A stretch of 64,000 nucleotides of DNA, from positions 23,683 to 87,682 of the forward strand of contig JABDGE010000001.1 in NCBI GenBank assembly GCA_013286235.1, given 5' to 3'. The translations under genes were made by a program, and so were the position numbers. The DNA comes from Bacteroidota bacterium. GTDB taxonomy: Bacteria; Bacteroidota; Bacteroidia; Sphingobacteriales; Sphingobacteriaceae. Within the stretch, counting starts at the first letter, position 1, and each line of letters begins with the position of its first letter. The notes below the pieces were generated by a model that was not told the origin of the DNA, made no database searches, and saw nothing but the letters and a program-made list of their open reading frames with translations. Positions 28,280 through 38,393 of this stretch are shown piece after piece.

Positions 28280-28498
28280 CGACTAAATTTAAAGTCGGCA
28301 AACTTATAAAATTTCCGATTAAGGTGCCGGCAATACCAGAAAAAGCATCTCTGCGCAATACTGTTCGAATCAAAAGGCAGCAAACTGCCTGCTTCAAACT
28401 GCCAACTAAATCCGACTTTCGGACTAAAAATACCTTCCGATTCCTAAAACATCTTCCCGGCCCCATTCGTATAAAGGAGAACTAACCTTTCTTGCCAT

Positions 28499-30571
28499 AT
28501 GATATTATTTTTGCGAAAAAAATTCGCCCGTATTAGCATTTCCATGAAGCTGTATTTCACCGTCGGCATTATGGCCCTCCTCGTTACCATTGAGTTGTGT
28601 ACCCTTTGGTTTGCCGTAGGCACGCTTTCGTCTGTGCGGGCGTTTGTAAACGGCGAGGGAATATGGTCAAAAGCGCAAAAAGACGCGGTGTATAACCTTG
28701 TTATCTATTCACAGTCTCATAGCGAAAAAGATTACCAGGCCTTCAGAAACCTTTTGAAGGTACCCCGGGGCGACAATAAAACGCGGCTTGAATTGCAAAA
28801 GCCCCACCCCGATCTGGCTGTTGCACGACAAGGATTTATCGAGGGGCTTAATAACCCTGCCGACGTCAACGGCATGATCAGCCTGATCCTTCGGTTTCAT
28901 AGTATTTCCTACCTGAATAAAGCCATCACCGTGTGGGGACTGGCTGAAAAAAACATGGAACAGTTGATCGCCATAAGCGATCGAATGCACCAGGCAATAG
29001 CGGCGAATACAGCCAGCCAGGCCCGGATTGACCAAATGATGGCTTCGGCAAACGCGCTCAATGCCGGCTTCACCAAACAAGAAGATGAATTTTCTTCAAC
29101 GCTGGGTGATGGCTCCCGCTGGTTGGAAAACATAGTTTTGCGACTGCTGCTTACTTTGTCCCTAACCATTGGCACTACAAGTATTCTCATAACCATATCC
29201 GTAAGCCGCGGCATCGAAAAAGGCGTAAAGGCCATCATAAACGGCGCCACCCTGGTAAGCAGCGGAGCGTTGGATACCCGGGTGCCTGTATACTCCCAGG
29301 ATGAGATCGGCCAGCTTGCTGTATCTTTTAACAACATGACCGAGACGCTGGCCGAAAATTTAAGGGCGATAAGAGAATTAAACGAAACAAAAGAAAGCCT
29401 GAAGCGCGAGAAGGAACGCGCTGAAATTTCTGAAAAAAGCAAGCAGCTGTTCCTGGCCAAAATGAGCCACGAGATTCGCACGCCCATGAATGGTATACTT
29501 GGCTTTGCCAGATTGCTTAGCGAGACATTGACAGAAAGAGAACAACAGGAATATATTCATATCATCATTAAATCGGGCGAAGACCTTTTGGTTATTTTGA
29601 ACGACATTCTTGATCTTTCCAGAATGGAGGCAGGCAAGGTCACTTTCGAAAGTCTCCCGTTTAACCCGGCCGATGTTGTCCAGACCACGATGTTAATGCT
29701 CAAGGCTAAATCCCATCAAAAAGGAATCCATGTAAAATGCTTTCTCGACGAAAAATTGCCCCGAATTGTGATCGGTGATTCAGTACGACTGAGCCAGGTG
29801 TTGCTAAACCTCGTGTCTAACGCGATAAAATTTACCTCCGAGGGCGAAATAGTGGTATCGGCGGTATGCCGCTCCGAAACTAACGAAAGCGTATTGATCG
29901 ACTTTGGCGTAAGGGATACAGGAATTGGAATCCCCATCGATAAACAGGACAAAATATTCGAAAGCTTTGAGCAGGCCGCCAACGATACTGCGCGCAAATT
30001 CGGAGGCAGCGGTTTGGGATTGAGCATCGTCAAACAGTTGGTCAGCCTGCAAAATGGCGAAATCTTCGTCACCAGTACACCTGGAGTGGGGTCAGACTTT
30101 CACTTCAGACTGTCATTCGTAAAATATAAAGAGAAAGACACGAAGATAGCGATCATCAATAACGCGGTAGAATTACCCGGCGGACACGGAATACGCATCC
30201 TGATCGCTGAAGACAACATGATAAATCAATTGCTCGTCACAAAAGTGCTTAAAAAGCAGGGATTTGCAATCGAGGTTGCCGAAAACGGCTTAATTGCCCT
30301 TAATAAATACGCCACCCAAGACTTTGATATAATCTTGATGGATCTGCAAATGCCAGAGATGGATGGTTACGATGCCACGAAGAAGATTCGCGCGCTAAGC
30401 GGCTGCAAAGGATCGGTCCCTATTATTGCCATGTCTGCCCACACTATCAAAGGCGAATACGAATATTGTATCGAAATAGGGATGAATGACTTTATCTCAA
30501 AGCCCTTTAATCCCCGCGAGCTTTACGAAAAAATATTTAGCCATGTCGCCAAACAAACGCAAATAGTTTAG
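28499..30571 (+). CDS. Hybrid sensor histidine kinase with receiver domain
   Basis: A 690-residue membrane protein. TM1 (about 17-42) and TM2 (about 212-235) bracket a periplasmic helical sensor of about 170 residues. A HAMP linker follows (DTRVPVYSQDEIGQLAVSFN), then a coiled coil, HisKA (FLAKMSHEIRTPMNGILGF, with the phospho-acceptor histidine), HATPase (N-box VLLNLVSNAIKF, G1 DTGIGIP, G2 GSGLGLSIVKQL), and a receiver domain with its phospho-acceptor in IILMDLQMPEMDG. No output domain is fused and no regulator gene is adjacent, so the phosphate probably passes to a separate phosphotransfer protein. The ATG at 28499 follows AAAGGAGAA. Confidence 0.94.
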   Translation: MILFLRKKFARISISMKLYFTVGIMALLVTIELCTLWFAVGTLSSVRAFVNGEGIWSKAQKDAVYNLVIYSQSHSEKDYQAFRNLLKVPRGDNKTRLELQKPHPDLAVARQGFIEGLNNPADVNGMISLILRFHSISYLNKAITVWGLAEKNMEQLIAISDRMHQAIAANTASQARIDQMMASANALNAGFTKQEDEFSSTLGDGSRWLENIVLRLLLTLSLTIGTTSILITISVSRGIEKGVKAIINGATLVSSGALDTRVPVYSQDEIGQLAVSFNNMTETLAENLRAIRELNETKESLKREKERAEISEKSKQLFLAKMSHEIRTPMNGILGFARLLSETLTEREQQEYIHIIIKSGEDLLVILNDILDLSRMEAGKVTFESLPFNPADVVQTTMLMLKAKSHQKGIHVKCFLDEKLPRIVIGDSVRLSQVLLNLVSNAIKFTSEGEIVVSAVCRSETNESVLIDFGVRDTGIGIPIDKQDKIFESFEQAANDTARKFGGSGLGLSIVKQLVSLQNGEIFVTSTPGVGSDFHFRLSFVKYKEKDTKIAIINNAVELPGGHGIRILIAEDNMINQLLVTKVLKKQGFAIEVAENGLIALNKYATQDFDIILMDLQMPEMDGYDATKKIRALSGCKGSVPIIAMSAHTIKGEYEYCIEIGMNDFISKPFNPRELYEKIFSHVAKQTQIV

Positions 30572-30824
30572 CTTTTTCGTAGGGGGTGGTTAATTTAGTC
30601 AGAATCGACTCACATTTTAGTCCATCTCCTCATCCAAACATTTGCGGATGTGCATCTCAGCAAATCATCAAATTTCCCCATCTGCACATCTGCACACTTC
30701 GAGCGCCATAGCTTTTATCAACCGCCGAAGCCTAAGCGAAGGAAGTAGCGAAGGAGCATCTGCACGTCTTTCGGTCCCGATAGCTATCGGGATTCGGACT
30801 TTCGGACTTTCGGACTTCAGGACT
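30572..30824. repeat. Intergenic arrays (TGCACATC, ACTTTCGG) around a 16-bp palindrome
   Basis: CATCTGCACATCTGCACAC words (about 30635-30700) are followed by the perfect palindrome CCCGATAGCTATCGGG at 30776-30791. A period-8 array GGACTTTCGGACTTTCGG then runs to about 30828, where the next gene ends. The palindrome with the same flanks recurs at 46472-46487. Confidence 0.6.
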
Positions 30825-31445
30825 TCATAAATACAACTCCAGTTCACCCTTCCCTTCCCTTACGATCTCAAAATCACCCTGGGTACAATCCACAACGGTT
30901 GAAGGAATATTTTCGCCATATCCGCCGTCGATGACTATGTCGACCAGGTTTTCATATTTTTCGTGGATAAGTTCCGGGTCGGTTGAATATTCGATGATTT
31001 CGTCATCGTCTTTTATGGAGGTGGAAAGAATAGGATTGCCGAGCGCCTTCACAATATCCCTGGCGATATTATTATCAGGCACCCTTATACCAACGGTCTT
31101 TTTGTTGGAGGCCAGCAGCTTCGGCACATTATGGTTAGCATTGAAAATAAAGGTAAAGGGGCCAGGCAAGGCCTTTTTCAGCACCCGGAATGTGGTATTG
31201 TCTATCGGTTTGATATAATCAGAAATATGGCTGAGGTCGGAGCAGATAAAGGAAAAATTCGCCTTCTCGGGCTTAATATTCCGGATCCGGCAAATCGCCT
31301 CGATGGCTTTATGATTCGTAATATCACACCCAAGCCCATAAACCGTGTCGGTAGGATAAATGATCAGGCCACCCTTTTGCAATACCTGCACAACCTGCTC
31401 AATCGCCTTTTGATTGGGGTTTTCGGGATATATTTTTATGAGCAT
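30825..31445 (-). CDS. Sua5/YciO/YrdC family protein (probable threonylcarbamoyl-AMP synthase)
   Basis: A 206-residue YrdC-fold protein. YrdC/TsaC proteins make threonylcarbamoyl-AMP for the t6A37 modification of tRNA. The N-terminal [17 protein letters not shown] motif and the KGPF-like [10 protein letters not shown] stretch, together with [15 protein letters not shown] and [11 protein letters not shown], cover the nucleotide- and threonine-binding surface. ATG at 31445 ([12 protein letters not shown]) is chosen over an in-frame start 14 codons upstream because homologues begin here. The YciO branch cannot be excluded. The stop is close to the repeat array at 30792-30828. Confidence 0.85.
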   Translation of the reverse strand: MLIKIYPENPNQKAIEQVVQVLQKGGLIIYPTDTVYGLGCDITNHKAIEAICRIRNIKPEKANFSFICSDLSHISDYIKPIDNTTFRVLKKALPGPFTFIFNANHNVPKLLASNKKTVGIRVPDNNIARDIVKALGNPILSTSIKDDDEIIEYSTDPELIHEKYENLVDIVIDGGYGENIPSTVVDCTQGDFEIVREGKGELELYL

Positions 31446-31596
31446 ATTAATTATTCCGGATTCCTGTCTGAGGATACTCCCCAACAAATTTCGCCTTCGA
31501 AGTTACCATCAATTTCACAATTCCTCTCGTCTGGATAATTATTCCGACGCGGTTTAACAAAAGGAGCATACCGGACAGAAACCCGGAACAAAAAAT

Positions 31597-32133
31597 TTAT
31601 TTCTGCTTTGCAAACTGAACGTTGATCAGCAGTTTTACGTCTTCTCCAAGCACTATCGATCCTGCATCTGTTACACCATCCCAGGTTAAACCAAATTCTT
31701 TACGGTTGATTTTTCCGGTCACTTCAAACCCGGCTTTGGTGTTGCCGTAAAAATCGTCTGTTGAGCCACCATATTCAGCTTCCAGGGTAACAGGTTTGGT
31801 TATTCCCTTTACCGTAAGGTCTCCCTTAAGCTCATACTCATCATCGCCCTTCCCTTTGAAAGAGGTTGATTTAAAGGTAATATGCGGGAACTGAGCCGCG
31901 TCAAAAAAATCGGGCGATTTCAGATGCCCGTCTCTTTGGCCCTGGTTGGTATCTATACTATCGATGTCTAACGAAAATGCAATTTCAGCATCTTCGAAAC
32001 TGTCATCTACGGTCTCTAACGAACCTTCAAAACTTTTGAAAAAACCCGTTACGGTTGAAATTACAAGGTGTTTTACCTTGAACTGAACTTCTGAGTGCAT
32101 GGGGTCGATCACCCATTTTGTTGCTGTTGCCAT
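31597..32133 (-). CDS. YceI family lipid-binding-like protein
   Basis: A 178-residue YceI-domain protein (extended lipocalin-like beta barrel that binds isoprenoid-type molecules in characterised members). Family marks are KWVIDPMHSEVQFKVKHLVIS near the N-terminus, FTITFKS-type strands (FPHITFKSTSFKGKG) and the C-terminal EFGLTWDGVTDAGSIVLGEDV. No signal peptide is visible, so this version is cytoplasmic. A perfect TAATTTTG promoter box lies about 35 bases upstream. The physiological ligand is unknown. Confidence 0.9.
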   Translation of the reverse strand: MATATKWVIDPMHSEVQFKVKHLVISTVTGFFKSFEGSLETVDDSFEDAEIAFSLDIDSIDTNQGQRDGHLKSPDFFDAAQFPHITFKSTSFKGKGDDEYELKGDLTVKGITKPVTLEAEYGGSTDDFYGNTKAGFEVTGKINRKEFGLTWDGVTDAGSIVLGEDVKLLINVQFAKQK

Positions 32134-32166
32134 GATCTTTATTTTTTGATTGTTTTAAACTGATAA

Positions 32167-32174
32167 CAAAATTA
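32167..32174 (-). promoter_or_regulatory. -7 box of the YceI gene promoter
   Basis: On the minus strand this reads TAATTTTG, a perfect match to TAnnTTTG, about 35 bases before the ATG at 32133. A TTTAA-rich stretch lies about 20 bases further upstream in the -33 region. Confidence 0.5.
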
Positions 32175-32343
32175 TGCTAATTAGATGTTTAAACATATAA
32201 ATAGAATTTAATTTACATTATCCCGACAGTCATTGTAGACATTAACCAATCGGCGGGGCTTTTGTTGCCTGCAGGTTGAAATTTTAATGCAAGCAGAGTG
32301 TACCTGGCTTTGTCGGATCTGATTGATTACCCTATGGAAGTTT

Positions 32344-33429
32344 CTAACCCAGAAAATCCGCAAGTATCCTGTGGAAATGATGCGTCCCTTGCTCCCGGCT
32401 CAAGGAATACCGCCCATGCTTATAAAAGCGGGATTTTACACCCCTTTGAACGTTTTGGACTATTTCTTCATCTTCTTGTTCCACCTTATCTAAGCCGGCC
32501 CCGGCGCCCTTTCCCAATTTAGCAGCATCCCACACGTAGGAATAAAAATTAACCCTGCATTCATCAACCGCTACCGGTTCAACCACATTTACCGATAAAC
32601 CCCAGGGATAAAAGTTAAACATCATATTAGGGAAAACCCAGAAGTAGTAGGCCGCCACATTCAAGCCGGCATCAGGCGAACCGGGAGGCAGGTCAAAACA
32701 ATCCTCATTATTCCTGGCCAGGCCAAGCTGCAAGTTGGAATAGGGAAAGAAAAGCTCAGTGGTATACTCTCCGAAATCGATAACGGCGTTCAGACCGGCG
32801 TGAACAAAAGGAATGTGAAAGCCCTCGAGGTAGTTTTCGCAATACAACGCCCAGTTGGCTTTAACGTTAAATACCCGGTTCAAGGCAGGTTCCGGTTTAA
32901 AGTCGTCCAGCGGCAGCCAACTCATTCGCTCTATCATGTCCTTAAAAAAAATCTCTGGTTGGAATTTTTGTTCGATGCTGGTGAACATTAATGGGCCCCA
33001 ATTAAACAGTTTTAGTTTCGGCAAATTATCCGCTTCCGTAGGAAAGTCTTCAACTCCTTTAAATTCAGGCATAGATAAAAACTGACCATCCAGGTCGAAC
33101 TTACGGCCATGGTAACGACATCTCAGGCTTCGGAGGTTACAGGCCTCACCGGCAACAAGGTTACCCCTGTGTGTGCAAACGTTTGACAACAGGTTGATTT
33201 TGTTTGATTGTTCCCTGGTTAACAACAAAGGCTCGTCAAGGAAGCCGGGAAACAATGTAAAAGGGTGTACGTCGCCGGCATTAGCTACCAGGGCGCTATG
33301 GCCCACAAACTGCCAGGTGGGCGCAAATATCTTTTCCCTGCTTTGTTCAAAAACAGCAGCGTCGGTGTAAATGGAAGCATCGGGCGTTTTAGCCCTGGCA
33401 ATATTGGGGTCGACGGAAAACCTGGACAT
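32344..33429 (-). CDS. Rieske-type aromatic ring-hydroxylating oxygenase, alpha subunit
   Basis: A 361-residue iron enzyme. The [2Fe-2S] Rieske centre has C85 and H87 (CTH) with C104 and H107 (CRYH). The mononuclear iron site has H205 and H210 in YLEGFHIPFVHAGL. Length and the NYLEGFHIPFVH motif fit the choline/carnitine-type and phthalate-type monooxygenase group. No ferredoxin or reductase gene is adjacent, so the electron donor must be encoded elsewhere. The substrate cannot be told. It is downstream of the GH3 gene on the same strand, but 311 bases and a large hairpin separate them. Confidence 0.9.
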   Translation of the reverse strand: MSRFSVDPNIARAKTPDASIYTDAAVFEQSREKIFAPTWQFVGHSALVANAGDVHPFTLFPGFLDEPLLLTREQSNKINLLSNVCTHRGNLVAGEACNLRSLRCRYHGRKFDLDGQFLSMPEFKGVEDFPTEADNLPKLKLFNWGPLMFTSIEQKFQPEIFFKDMIERMSWLPLDDFKPEPALNRVFNVKANWALYCENYLEGFHIPFVHAGLNAVIDFGEYTTELFFPYSNLQLGLARNNEDCFDLPPGSPDAGLNVAAYYFWVFPNMMFNFYPWGLSVNVVEPVAVDECRVNFYSYVWDAAKLGKGAGAGLDKVEQEDEEIVQNVQRGVKSRFYKHGRYSLSREQGTHHFHRILADFLG

Positions 33430-33740
33430 GCAGTATAAAGGATTTGCTTAATTGAGGCAAATTAAGCAAATCCTCCGAATGGTGAAGACTATAACGGCAA
33501 TCCCGAGAAATCGCGTCTAAAACATCTCTATATAAAACTCAAATTTTTTCTCTGCGTTCTCAGTGAGGGCCGCGTTCTTGACAGTGATGCTATTAAGTTA
33601 AGAAAAAACAACCCTCTTACCTTTACCGCTTGCGGTAGAGAGGGTCGGCAGCGGAGCAATGTCGGGGTGAGCAGACGGAGCGCGTCAACTACCGCCAGCG
33701 CTCCCGTTACTTTTCTAAAATCGATTGCCAACAAAACCAA
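33430..33740. other. 311-base gap with a large bulged hairpin
   Basis: ACCCTCT (33611-33617) and AGAGGGT (33639-33645) with inner TACCGC/GCGGTA (33624-33629/33632-33637) form a strong stem-loop. On the minus strand it is preceded by a GC-rich block ending CGGCAGCGGAGC and followed by TTGTTTTTTC, so it may end GH3 transcription. No ORF is supported. Confidence 0.5.
33611..33645 (-). terminator. Probable terminator downstream of the GH3 gene
   Basis: Two stacked stems (TACCGC/GCGGTA inside ACCCTCT/AGAGGGT). On the minus strand the T-rich TTGTTTTTTCTTAAC follows directly. It lies about 95 bases after the GH3 stop. Confidence 0.5.
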
Positions 33741-36014
33741 TTACAATTTACCCGACCTGTCCGGGGCCACAGTTGAGATATAATTAAAACTCTGCGACTG
33801 ATCACCGATCATCACTTTAAATTCACCGGGTTCGGTAACGGTTTTACTCAGGTCATTTACAAAAGCAATGTCTTTGGTTGTAATTTTAAAGGTAACTGTT
33901 TTAGTTTCGCCAGCTTTCAGGTCTACCTTGTCGTATGCACGCAGGCGTTTAAAATCCGGCGCTATACTGGCATATTCCTCCTGTGTGTACATCAATACCG
34001 ACTCTTTACCATCGCGTGCCCCGGAATTTTTCACATCAACGGTAACCGTAATGGTTTCGCCGTCTTTCAGGTCGGGCTGACTTAAGTGCAGGTTGCTGTA
34101 GCTGAAAGTAGTATAGCTCAAGCCTGTGCCAAATTCATAAAGCGGATTATAGCCATGTTTATCGTCGGAATTGCCGTTCTCCAGGTTCTTGCGGTAATAA
34201 TTCACCAAAGCATTGGCGTACCGGGGGTAGGTCACGGGCAGTTTTCCAGATGGGTTTACATTTCCAAATAGTATATCAGCAATGGCGTCCCCTCCTTCGT
34301 TACCCGACAGATAGGCCATCAATGTGGCTGATGAATGGCTTTCGGCCTCAGTGACGATACGAGGTCTTCCCTCCGCTAAAACAAGGATGATGGGCTTACC
34401 CGTGGCGGCCAGCTCAAGCGCCAGCTCGGTTTGTGCCCATGGCAGGTTGAGGTCATCGATATTGCCCACATTCTCGGTATAGGAGAGCTCACCCAAACAC
34501 AATACAATGGCATCGGCGCTTTTAGCGGCTTTCACCGCATCGTTTACATTTTGCAGGCTGTCATAAGTAGCGCCGGGCTGGTAGGTAACATTATCCTTCC
34601 CTATTTCTATTTGGATGGCCTTCAGGATGGTATTCTTGTTCGCGGCAAAACTATCGGATTGTTCCCCTTGCCAGGTATAGCTCCAGCCGCCGTCAAGGGC
34701 GCGCATGGTATTTGCGGTTGGGCCGGTTACCAGCACTTTCATAGTTTTTTTTAGCGGAAGCACGTTATTGTTATTTTTTAGCAGCGTTATGGATTCAGTA
34801 GCAGCCTGCAGGCTCACTTTCCTAAACTCCTCCGATCCGAATTTAGGGTAGTCATCGGGGTTTCCCACGGGATGGTCGAACAAGCCCAACTCATATTTAA
34901 CTTTCAATATGCGATGAACCGCCTGGTTAATACGTGCCATTGGCACTTTTCCTTCGTTTACCAACTCGATAAGATAGTTATAGAAGCTGTATTCGTAGGG
35001 AACCATGCTCATATCCACACCGGCGTTTACAGCGATCATAACCGCATCTTTTTGGGTTGCGGCAATATGGTGGCGATCATGCAGATACTCTATATCCCGC
35101 CAGTCGCTTACCACAACGCCTTCAAAATGAAGCTCTCCGCGCAAAACATCGGTGAGCATGTAATGACTTGCATGTAAAGGCACACCGTTGATCTCGCCCG
35201 AATTGACCATCAGGGTCTTCGCTCCTTCTTTAACCGCTTCAATAAAAGGAGGCAGGAAATATTCGCGCATGTAGCGGTCGGGTATCCAGGCCGGCGTGCG
35301 GTCTTTGCCATCTAATGGGTCGCCATAGCCAAGGTAATGCTTCATGCAAGCAGCCACATGGTACTTGTCGCCCACATCGCTGCCCTGGTAGCCGTGAATG
35401 ATGGATGCGCCCATGGTCTTCACCAGGTAAGGATCTTCGCCGAATGTTTCATAGATGCGCGGCCACAGCGGCATTTTGCCCAAATCCAAAACCGGCGAAT
35501 AATTCCAGGGGATACAGCTGGCCCGGGTTTCGTAGGCTGTGATAGTACCCGCTTTATAGGCCAGCAAGCGGTTAAAAGTAGCTGCCATCCCAATCTCCTG
35601 AGGAAACAGCGTACTGCCAACGGTATAGGTTACGCCGTGTATAGCATCAATTCCATATATCACCGGGATCTTAAGGCGGTCTTGGGCAGCTTCCGCTTGT
35701 ATGGCGGATATCACCTCGTACCAGTGCTTACGGTCGTAGGCATGGCCGCTCACGTTTAAGATAGAACCGACGTGGTATTTCAGGATGGCTTCTTTGATCT
35801 TGTCGGCATCGATCTGGTGAACACCGTTGGTCGTGGTAGAAACAACGTCAGAGGTGACTTCGGTCATTTGGCCCACTTTTTCCTCGAGGGTCATTTTTGC
35901 GATGAGCGAATCTACCTTTTGGTCTAATGCACTGGCGGGTTTAGTACCCTGTGCCGATGCGGACAATGCGCCCAAGGACGCGAGCACAATTAGGCTGAAT
36001 AAATTTTTGATCAT
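33741..36014 (-). CDS. Glycoside hydrolase family 3 (beta-glucosidase/beta-xylosidase type)
   Basis: A 757-residue secreted hydrolase with an N-terminal signal peptide (LFSLIVLASLGALSASAQG). The GH3 TIM-barrel starts at IAKMTLEEKVGQMTEV and contains KHYLGYG and the catalytic nucleophile aspartate in GVVVSDWRDIEYL. The GH3_C domain follows (ESITLLKNNNNVLPLKK). A fibronectin-III-like C-terminal domain starts near residue 650 (VDVKNSGARDGKESVLMYT). Order and length match periplasmic BglX-type beta-glucosidases. Next to GH9 and a sugar symporter, it most likely cleaves cellobiose or short beta-glucans to glucose. Confidence 0.95.
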   Translation of the reverse strand: MIKNLFSLIVLASLGALSASAQGTKPASALDQKVDSLIAKMTLEEKVGQMTEVTSDVVSTTTNGVHQIDADKIKEAILKYHVGSILNVSGHAYDRKHWYEVISAIQAEAAQDRLKIPVIYGIDAIHGVTYTVGSTLFPQEIGMAATFNRLLAYKAGTITAYETRASCIPWNYSPVLDLGKMPLWPRIYETFGEDPYLVKTMGASIIHGYQGSDVGDKYHVAACMKHYLGYGDPLDGKDRTPAWIPDRYMREYFLPPFIEAVKEGAKTLMVNSGEINGVPLHASHYMLTDVLRGELHFEGVVVSDWRDIEYLHDRHHIAATQKDAVMIAVNAGVDMSMVPYEYSFYNYLIELVNEGKVPMARINQAVHRILKVKYELGLFDHPVGNPDDYPKFGSEEFRKVSLQAATESITLLKNNNNVLPLKKTMKVLVTGPTANTMRALDGGWSYTWQGEQSDSFAANKNTILKAIQIEIGKDNVTYQPGATYDSLQNVNDAVKAAKSADAIVLCLGELSYTENVGNIDDLNLPWAQTELALELAATGKPIILVLAEGRPRIVTEAESHSSATLMAYLSGNEGGDAIADILFGNVNPSGKLPVTYPRYANALVNYYRKNLENGNSDDKHGYNPLYEFGTGLSYTTFSYSNLHLSQPDLKDGETITVTVDVKNSGARDGKESVLMYTQEEYASIAPDFKRLRAYDKVDLKAGETKTVTFKITTKDIAFVNDLSKTVTEPGEFKVMIGDQSQSFNYISTVAPDRSGKL

Positions 36015-36177
36015 GACAATTTGGTATACAGGTTGAGTTTTATTTGGTAATGCTATTTATAAATTCTCATCAATGAGAATATTTTTTTATCAATTTATTT
36101 TTTTTTAAATGCCTTTAACTTAATCTTTTATACCGGCTTCTCCATGGATTTAAACTATTCTTTTCGCAACCCGGTAG

Positions 36178-36226
36178 AAGCGTCTTCCGGACTTTCCGAC
36201 TTCCGGACTTTCGGACTTCCCGACTA
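36178..36226. repeat. ACTTTCGG-family array (short)
   Basis: Six units of CGGACTTT/CCGACTTC (period 8) end directly at the stop codon of the GH9 gene. The same words form the long array at 53476-53656. Confidence 0.65.
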
Positions 36227-36228
36227 AT

Positions 36229-38025
36229 TTACAATTTTAATTTGTCCTGCAAAGCCTCCATCGCATTTGCAAGGTAAGCCAGCGGCGCGTTCCAGTTAAT
36301 GGCGATCTCGTTAACCGCGTAAGCCCGTTCATTGTCGATATAAGCCTCATCAGGAACAGTGGACGGTACCTTTACATGATCCTGCATGCCGGGATTCGGT
36401 CCGCCGACTAACAGCCCCGGAACAGGATCATCAACACCATCTGATGCCGATGGACGGTGATGCGGGTGCATGGGCGTTTTACTGCCATAACCCGTTACAT
36501 AGGAATAGCCTGTGCCATTGCGACCCAACAAATAATCGAGGTTATCAAGCGCATAGTCAAGATAACGGGTATCATTGGTTAACTTATAAGCCTGCACCAG
36601 AGCTACCCCCTCGTTGGCTGCCACGGAATTACTTCCCCAATTAAAATTCCGCGCTGATTTATCCATTACCGTTTTATAGGCCGTTTCATGAGCGCCGCTT
36701 ACCAGGCTATCGGCAAAAGAGACCAATCGTTTTTTCAATTCGGGTACCTGCGGCGGGCACTTGCTACCCAGTAAATCGCAATTTTTTATGAGGGTGTAAT
36801 AACCCAAAAGCCGCACCTGGCTCCAGGTGGGCAATGGCATCAAACCATCCGGAATGAGGTTTACGGCATTTAGATATTTTGCATCCGTGGTGGTTACGTA
36901 CAATTCCGAGGCTGCCCAAATGAACTCGTCGTCAAATCTCCGGTCGCCATAATCGCCGGTGGTTACTTTGGGGCTGAATTGCCGGTTCATGGTCGTTTGG
37001 TTGTAAACCACCTTTGGATTTTGCTGGGCCCAACTCCAGGCCTGTTCAGCCGCGTTTAAACAGGAGTCGGCTAAACCGGGAACCTCGGTCGGAAATTTGC
37101 GGAATATCCGCGATGCCTGCGCCATCACCGCAGCGAAGTCCAGCGTTGCAGCAGTCCCTTTTTGAACGACGTAACGGAGGGAGTCGGCCTTGTCAGGCAT
37201 TTCAAATTTATCGAAGGCTGCGTTTGTCAGTTTATGATAAACCCCGCCATCATTCGGATCCTGCATGGTAAGCATCCAGCGCAGGTTCCATAAAACCTCG
37301 TTCAAGATGTCGGGAATGTGGTTCCCGCTTTCGGGAATGTTCAGTTTTACGGTTTTCATATAAGCCGGAAAATCCTCGTACAAGGAAAGCAAAGTACTGG
37401 TGCTGATGCCGCTGTTGACGATGTATTTGTTATAGTCGCCCGCGTCATACCAGCCACGGGGCGATGAAATGACAGTTCCCGCCGGCCTTTTGCCGCTTGC
37501 CGCCGAAGGATGCACCAGCACCGCCGTATCCGGATGTCCCTCTGCTCTATGCCATTTACCGGCATATTTTTCATCAAGCGCTGTAGAGGCGCGCATAAAG
37601 TAATAAGCTTTGATGGAAGCATCTGCCACTGGCCGCAAAACAGCTTTTTTTATTTCAAACGGCCAGGAATCGCCCAGGCCCGGAACATGAACCAGGTATT
37701 TGCCCGATTTACTGTAAGCGGAAAATTCTGCTATCTGCGTGTAATTGCCTGAGAAAGCAGGCTTAGACGATCTTTTGAGTGTACCTGTAAATACGATATG
37801 ATGGCTTAAGGTTTCGAGGTAAAACACACTGTCACGGCCTTCAACAACGATAGCAATCTTGGGCGCGGCCGGATAAAAGCCTGATTGGTTGAGGCGGATA
37901 GCGGGCGAACCCGGGGCTTGAGCATAAACACATTGCCCCGCTGTCAACGCCGCCGCCAATCCAAAAACAAGTTTTAATAACCTGCGAAAGACAATTTTGG
38001 AACAAATAAGTTGAAGATTAAACAT
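36229..38025 (-). CDS. Glycoside hydrolase family 9 (cellulase-type)
   Basis: A 598-residue secreted enzyme with signal peptide RRLLKLVFGLAAALTAGQCVYAQA. An N-terminal Ig-like CelD_N domain (IRLNQSGFYPAAPKIAIV) precedes the (alpha/alpha)6 barrel with catalytic aspartates in GWYDAGDYNKYIV, the HPHHRPSASDG histidine signature, and the general-acid glutamate in NERAYAVNEIAINWNAPL. ATG 38025 is chosen over a TTG at 38070 because it gives a normal signal peptide. No carbohydrate-binding module or T9SS tail is seen, so it probably acts in the periplasm on imported oligosaccharides, feeding GH3 and the symporter. Confidence 0.93.
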   Translation of the reverse strand: MFNLQLICSKIVFRRLLKLVFGLAAALTAGQCVYAQAPGSPAIRLNQSGFYPAAPKIAIVVEGRDSVFYLETLSHHIVFTGTLKRSSKPAFSGNYTQIAEFSAYSKSGKYLVHVPGLGDSWPFEIKKAVLRPVADASIKAYYFMRASTALDEKYAGKWHRAEGHPDTAVLVHPSAASGKRPAGTVISSPRGWYDAGDYNKYIVNSGISTSTLLSLYEDFPAYMKTVKLNIPESGNHIPDILNEVLWNLRWMLTMQDPNDGGVYHKLTNAAFDKFEMPDKADSLRYVVQKGTAATLDFAAVMAQASRIFRKFPTEVPGLADSCLNAAEQAWSWAQQNPKVVYNQTTMNRQFSPKVTTGDYGDRRFDDEFIWAASELYVTTTDAKYLNAVNLIPDGLMPLPTWSQVRLLGYYTLIKNCDLLGSKCPPQVPELKKRLVSFADSLVSGAHETAYKTVMDKSARNFNWGSNSVAANEGVALVQAYKLTNDTRYLDYALDNLDYLLGRNGTGYSYVTGYGSKTPMHPHHRPSASDGVDDPVPGLLVGGPNPGMQDHVKVPSTVPDEAYIDNERAYAVNEIAINWNAPLAYLANAMEALQDKLKL

Positions 38026-38161
38026 TTCAGACAGAAAACCTGCTGATAAAGATAGGTGTAAGTTATACAATAAGCATAATACTAATTTGACGTACGGAGG
38101 CGGAATTGTAATACTTTATAAACAGTGTTTGCTTTGGCCAATCACTCTTATATTCAAAGGC

Positions 38162-38201
38162 AAAATAAAAGTGGCAGGAGTAACCTCGCCGCTTTTATTT
38201 T
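38162..38201. terminator. Bidirectional AT-rich hairpin between symporter and GH9 genes
   Basis: AAAATAAAAG (38162-38171) pairs with CTTTTATTTT (38192-38201), with inner GGC/GCC pairs. In both directions the 3' arm is T-rich. It would end the symporter transcript and let GH9 have its own promoter. Confidence 0.6.
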
Positions 38202-38291
38202 ATTAAAAGTGTAAAATAAGGACCTGATGTTTTGGCTAAAATAACTGGTCGGGACCAATCTATTTTTTAACCGCTGAGCTAAAGAAAAACA

Positions 38292-38325
38292 CTCCTCCCC
38301 TAAATTTAGGGGAGGTTGGGAGGGG
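38292..38325. repeat. REP-like GC hairpin (copy 6)
   Basis: CTCCTCCCCTAAA followed by TTTAGGGGAGG is a perfect stem, then TTGGGAGGGG. It lies between the symporter stop and the GH9 gene and belongs to the same family as the copies flanking the ABC permeases. Confidence 0.65.
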
Positions 38326-38393
38326 TAAAGGGACAGATGCCTGTGCTCACCCGTTAAATTTGGCGCACTTAAGTTATATGGAATAGTCCACAA